DNA of 64,000 bases from Pseudomonas sp. P7548 (GTDB lineage: Bacteria; Pseudomonadota; Gammaproteobacteria; Pseudomonadales; Pseudomonadaceae), in assembly GCF_013386585.1 (NCBI RefSeq), contig NZ_JACARO010000017.1:1-64000 (forward strand). The letters run 5' to 3'. Both the position numbers and the translations under genes were made by a program. The notes under the pieces are model-generated. The model had not been told where the DNA came from. It made no database searches and was given only the letters and a program-made list of their open reading frames with translations. How positions within the stretch are numbered: position 1 is the first letter of the stretch; the number at the start of each line of letters is the position of its first letter. This document shows, in pieces, positions 61,225 to 64,000 of this stretch.

Positions 61225-61755
61225 ATGGCCAAGATCGCCCCGCAATTGCCTATCGAAGTCGACAGCGAAACCGGTGTCTGGACCTCCGACGCCCTGCCGA
61301 TGCTGTACGTGCCGCGCCATTTCTTCGTCAACAACCACATCGGTATCGAAGAAGTGCTGGGCGCCGAGGCTTATGCCGAAATCCTCTACAAGGCCGGCTA
61401 CAAGTCCGCCTGGCACTGGTGCGAGAAAGAAGCTGAATGCCACGGCCTGGAAGGCGTTGCGGTGTTCGAGCACTACATGAAGCGCCTGTCGCAACGCGGC
61501 TGGGGCCTGTTCAAGATCCAGGACATCGACCTGGACAAAGGCACCGCCAGCGTCAAGCTGGAACACTCGGCGTTCGTCTACGTGTACGGCAAGGTCGGGC
61601 GCAAAGTCGACTACATGTTCACCGGCTGGTTTGCCGGCGCCATGGACCAGATTCTTCAAGCGCGCGGTAGCCAGATCCGCACTGTCGCAGAGCAAGTCTA
61701 CGGAGGCTCCGAAGAGGGCCACGATGACGGCCTGTTCACCGTCAAGCCGTTGTAA
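61225..61755 (+). CDS. DUF5943 protein of the dimethylglycine cluster
   Basis: A 176-residue protein conserved beside dgcA in pseudomonads (PA5397-like). Most of it (YAEILYKAGYKSAWHWCEKE, ...HSAFVYVYGKVGRKVDYMFT) resembles the 4-vinyl-reductase-like V4R ligand-binding fold, with a tail ending in EEGHDDGLFTVKPL. There is no signal peptide. The function is unknown; its constant place between the dipeptidase-like gene and dgcA suggests a part in demethylation of dimethylglycine or sarcosine. The ribosome binding site GGAG is 12 bp upstream. Confidence 0.83.
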   Translation: MAKIAPQLPIEVDSETGVWTSDALPMLYVPRHFFVNNHIGIEEVLGAEAYAEILYKAGYKSAWHWCEKEAECHGLEGVAVFEHYMKRLSQRGWGLFKIQDIDLDKGTASVKLEHSAFVYVYGKVGRKVDYMFTGWFAGAMDQILQARGSQIRTVAEQVYGGSEEGHDDGLFTVKPL

Positions 61756-61770
61756 GCCGAGGACCGTGCC

Positions 61771-63831
61771 ATGGCTTTCGAAGCAATGTTCCAGCCGATC
61801 CAGATCGGCAAACTGACTATTCGCAACCGCGTACTCAGCACTGCCCACGCCGAGGTGTATGCCACCGACGGCGGGATGACCACTGACCGCTATGTGAAGT
61901 ACTACGAAGAGAAAGCCAAGGGCGGCATCGGCCTGGCGATCTGTGGCGGCTCCTCGGTGGTGGCCATCGACAGCCCGCAGGAATGGTGGAGTTCGGTGAA
62001 CTTGTCCACCGATCGCATCATCCCGCACTTCCAGAACCTCGCCGACGCCATGCACAAGCATGGCGCCAAGATCATGATCCAGATTACCCACATGGGCCGT
62101 CGCTCGCGTTGGGACGGCTTCAACTGGCCGACGCTGATGTCACCGTCTGGCGTGCGTGAGCCGGTGCACCGTGCCACGTGCAAAACCATCGAGCCAGAAG
62201 AAATCTGGCGCGTGATCGGCAACTACGCCCAGGCTGCACGCCGTGCCAAGGCCGGTGGCCTGGATGGCGTGGAACTGTCCGCCGTGCACCAGCACATGAT
62301 CGACCAGTTCTGGAGCCCGCGGGTCAACAAGCGTACCGATGAATGGGGTGGCACCTTTGAAGGCCGCATGAAGTTCGGCCTGGAAGTGCTCAAGGCCGTA
62401 CGCGCCGAAGTGGGCGATGACTTCTGCGTGGGCATGCGCCTGTGCGGTGACGAATTCCACCCGGACGGCTTGTCCCACGAGGACATGAAGCAGATCGCCA
62501 AGTACTACGACGACACCGGCATGCTCGATTTCATCGGCGTGGTGGGTTCGGGGTGTGACACGCACAACACCCTGGCCAACGTGATCCCGAACATGAGTTA
62601 TCCACCGGAGCCATTCCTGCACTTGGCGGCCGGTATCAAGGAAGTGGTCAAGGTGCCGGTGCTGCACGCGCAGAACATCAAGGACCCGAACCAGGCCACG
62701 CGGATTCTGGAAGGCGGTTATGTGGACATGGTCGGTATGACCCGTGCACACATCGCCGACCCGCACCTGATCGCCAAGATCAAGATGGGCCAGATCGACC
62801 AGATCAAACAGTGCGTCGGCGCCAACTACTGCATCGACCGCCAGTACCAAGGGCTGGATGTGCTGTGCATCCAGAACGCCGCGACCTCCCGTGAATACAT
62901 GGGGGTGCCGCACATCATCGAAAAATCCACCGGGCCAAAACGCAAAGTCGTGGTGGTGGGGGCCGGCCCTGCCGGGATGGAAGCTGCGCGCGTTGCCGCC
63001 GAGCGTGGCCACGATGTGACCCTGTTCGAGAAAAAAGAATTTATCGGAGGGCAGATCACCACGGCGTCCAAGGCGCCGCAGCGTGACCAGATCGCCGGTA
63101 TCACGCGCTGGTTCCAGCTGGAACTGGCTCGCTTGAAAGTCGACCTGCGCCTGGGCGTGGCGGCCGATGCCGATACCATCCTGGACTTGCGTCCGGACGT
63201 GGTGGTGCTGGCGGTCGGTGGCACTCCGAACGTCGAGCAGAACGAGCACTGGGGCGCGGCTGAAGGCTTGGTCGTCAGCAGTTGGGACGTGCTCGACGGC
63301 AAAGTCGCGCCGGGCAAGAACGTGCTGGTGTACGACACCATCTGCGAATTCACCGGCATGTCGGTGGCCGACTTCCTGGCCGACAAAGGCAGCCAGGTCG
63401 AGATCGTCACCGACGACATCAAGCCGGGCGTGGCCATTGGCGGTACGTCGTTCCCCACCTATTACCGCAGCATGTACCCCAAAGAAGTGATCATGACCGG
63501 CGACATGATGCTGGAAAAGGTCTACCGCGAAGGCGACAAGCTGGTGGCGGTGCTGGAGAACGAATACACCGGCGCCAAAGAGGAGCGGGTGGTGGACCAG
63601 GTGGTCGTCGAGAACGGCGTGCGCCCGGACGAAGCCATCTACTACGCACTCAAGGAAGGCTCGCGCAACAAGGGCCAGATCGACGTCGAAGCGCTGTTCG
63701 CGATCAAGCCGCAGCCGTGCTTGAGCGAGGCGGGTGACGGGTACTTGCTGTTCCGCATCGGTGACTGTGTGGCGCAGCGCAATACCCACGCTGCGATCTA
63801 TGACGCCCTGCGCTTGTGCAAGGATTTCTGA
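61771..63831 (+). CDS. dgcA: dimethylglycine demethylation protein DgcA
   Basis: A 686-residue flavoprotein of the trimethylamine-dehydrogenase/2,4-dienoyl-CoA-reductase type. Residues 1-370 are an old-yellow-enzyme-like FMN barrel (PIQIGKLTIRNRVLSTAHAE). The [4Fe-4S] cysteines lie in CVGANYCIDRQYQGLDVLCI, followed by an FAD/NAD domain (VVVVGAGPAGMEAARVAAER). With DgcB it removes a methyl group from dimethylglycine, giving sarcosine. It lies 15 bp after the DUF5943 gene and 34 bp before dgcB, matching the known dgcAB order. Confidence 0.93.
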   Translation: MAFEAMFQPIQIGKLTIRNRVLSTAHAEVYATDGGMTTDRYVKYYEEKAKGGIGLAICGGSSVVAIDSPQEWWSSVNLSTDRIIPHFQNLADAMHKHGAKIMIQITHMGRRSRWDGFNWPTLMSPSGVREPVHRATCKTIEPEEIWRVIGNYAQAARRAKAGGLDGVELSAVHQHMIDQFWSPRVNKRTDEWGGTFEGRMKFGLEVLKAVRAEVGDDFCVGMRLCGDEFHPDGLSHEDMKQIAKYYDDTGMLDFIGVVGSGCDTHNTLANVIPNMSYPPEPFLHLAAGIKEVVKVPVLHAQNIKDPNQATRILEGGYVDMVGMTRAHIADPHLIAKIKMGQIDQIKQCVGANYCIDRQYQGLDVLCIQNAATSREYMGVPHIIEKSTGPKRKVVVVGAGPAGMEAARVAAERGHDVTLFEKKEFIGGQITTASKAPQRDQIAGITRWFQLELARLKVDLRLGVAADADTILDLRPDVVVLAVGGTPNVEQNEHWGAAEGLVVSSWDVLDGKVAPGKNVLVYDTICEFTGMSVADFLADKGSQVEIVTDDIKPGVAIGGTSFPTYYRSMYPKEVIMTGDMMLEKVYREGDKLVAVLENEYTGAKEERVVDQVVVENGVRPDEAIYYALKEGSRNKGQIDVEALFAIKPQPCLSEAGDGYLLFRIGDCVAQRNTHAAIYDALRLCKDF

Positions 63832-63847
63832 CGAGGTGAACTCGGTC

Positions 63848-63859
63848 AAATGTGGGAGC
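63848..63859. repeat. REP-derived fragment overlapping the dgcB ribosome binding site
   Basis: AAATGTGGGAGC here is identical to the start of the REPIN at 58981, and the match extends to 14 nt (TC before it). The rest of the repeat is absent. Its GGGAG (63854-63858) is 7 bp before the dgcB ATG and is the only Shine-Dalgarno candidate. Confidence 0.6.
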
Positions 63860-63865
63860 TTCACC

Positions 63866-64000
63866 ATGCTGAACACCCTTCTTCCCATCCTGCTGTTCGC
63901 CGCCCTGGGCCTTGCCGTCCTCGGCGCCCTGCGCCGGGTGAACATGTGGCGCCGTGGCCGCGCGTCCAAGGTCGACTTGCTGGGCGGTCTATTGGCCATG
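63866..64000 (+). CDS. dgcB: DgcB, dimethylglycine demethylation subunit (5' end, cut by right edge)
   Basis: The first 45 codons are visible, open to the window edge. The product begins MLNTLLPILLFAALGLAVLG, a membrane helix, then RRVNMWRRGRASKVD, which fits the N-terminus of DgcB, the Fe-S membrane partner of DgcA. The identification rests mainly on position directly after dgcA. The start has GGGAG 7 bp upstream. Confidence 0.82.
   Translation, partial: MLNTLLPILLFAALGLAVLGALRRVNMWRRGRASKVDLLGGLLAM

Overview
The window is a 64 kb piece of a Pseudomonas chromosome, most likely the P. fluorescens group. The basis is GC-rich coding sequence in most regions, an arn lipid A-modification operon with ugd, the carnitine/glycine-betaine gene order cdhR-caiX-cdhC ... 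dipeptidase-DUF5943-dgcA-dgcB, and REPIN-type repeats (inverted pairs of a sequence beginning TGTGGGAGC). No tRNA, rRNA, CRISPR array or insertion sequence was recognised.

Layout. 0-5 kb: the 3' end of an unidentified Ala/Gly-rich protein, an AraC regulator with an SDR, a PEP mutase/isocitrate lyase-family enzyme, a second AraC regulator and a secreted PEBP protein. 5-11 kb: a tripartite RND efflux operon with the outer-membrane factor gene first. 11-13.4 kb: a sulfonate-type binding protein with an NtaA/SnaA/DszA-type flavin monooxygenase. 13.5-18.4 kb: a PD-(D/E)XK-like protein, an exported crotonase, a dTMP-kinase-like protein, and an NDH-2-like oxidoreductase divergent from an Rrf2 regulator. 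18.5-25.4 kb: an AT-richer accessory stretch with an Mrr-like nuclease/ImmA protease fusion, two unknown membrane proteins, an McrA-like HNH nuclease, and an SDR/HxlR pair. 25.5-31.5 kb: a Bcr/CflA exporter, a GGDEF/EAL protein, a chemoreceptor and a LysR regulator.

31.5-38.7 kb (minus strand) is the most unusual unit. It is an eight-gene operon reading gntR, an AprA-like flavoprotein, an AprB-like di-[4Fe-4S] ferredoxin, a binding protein, permease and ATPase of a nitrate/sulfonate-type ABC importer, a HEAT-repeat protein and a DUF971 protein. Most junctions overlap, and a perfect palindrome lies at its head. It looks like uptake of a probably sulfur-containing solute plus a dedicated AprBA-like redox enzyme, in what appears to be an aerobic pseudomonad.

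38.8-52.2 kb: a DUF2790 protein, an orphan tyrosine recombinase with a nested dyad upstream, a secreted unknown, then arnC-A-D-T-E-F-ugd plus an extra ArnT-like membrane protein, with no arnB upstream. A terminator, a small unknown gene, a candidate small RNA and an HPP membrane protein follow. 52.3-54.5 kb: two valine-degradation enzymes. 54.5-64 kb: cdhC and caiX divergent from cdhR, without cdhA/cdhB beside cdhC, then an AAA ATPase with an AT-rich operator-like array, DUF3010 and LprI-like genes, and the dimethylglycine cluster, which runs off the right edge inside dgcB.
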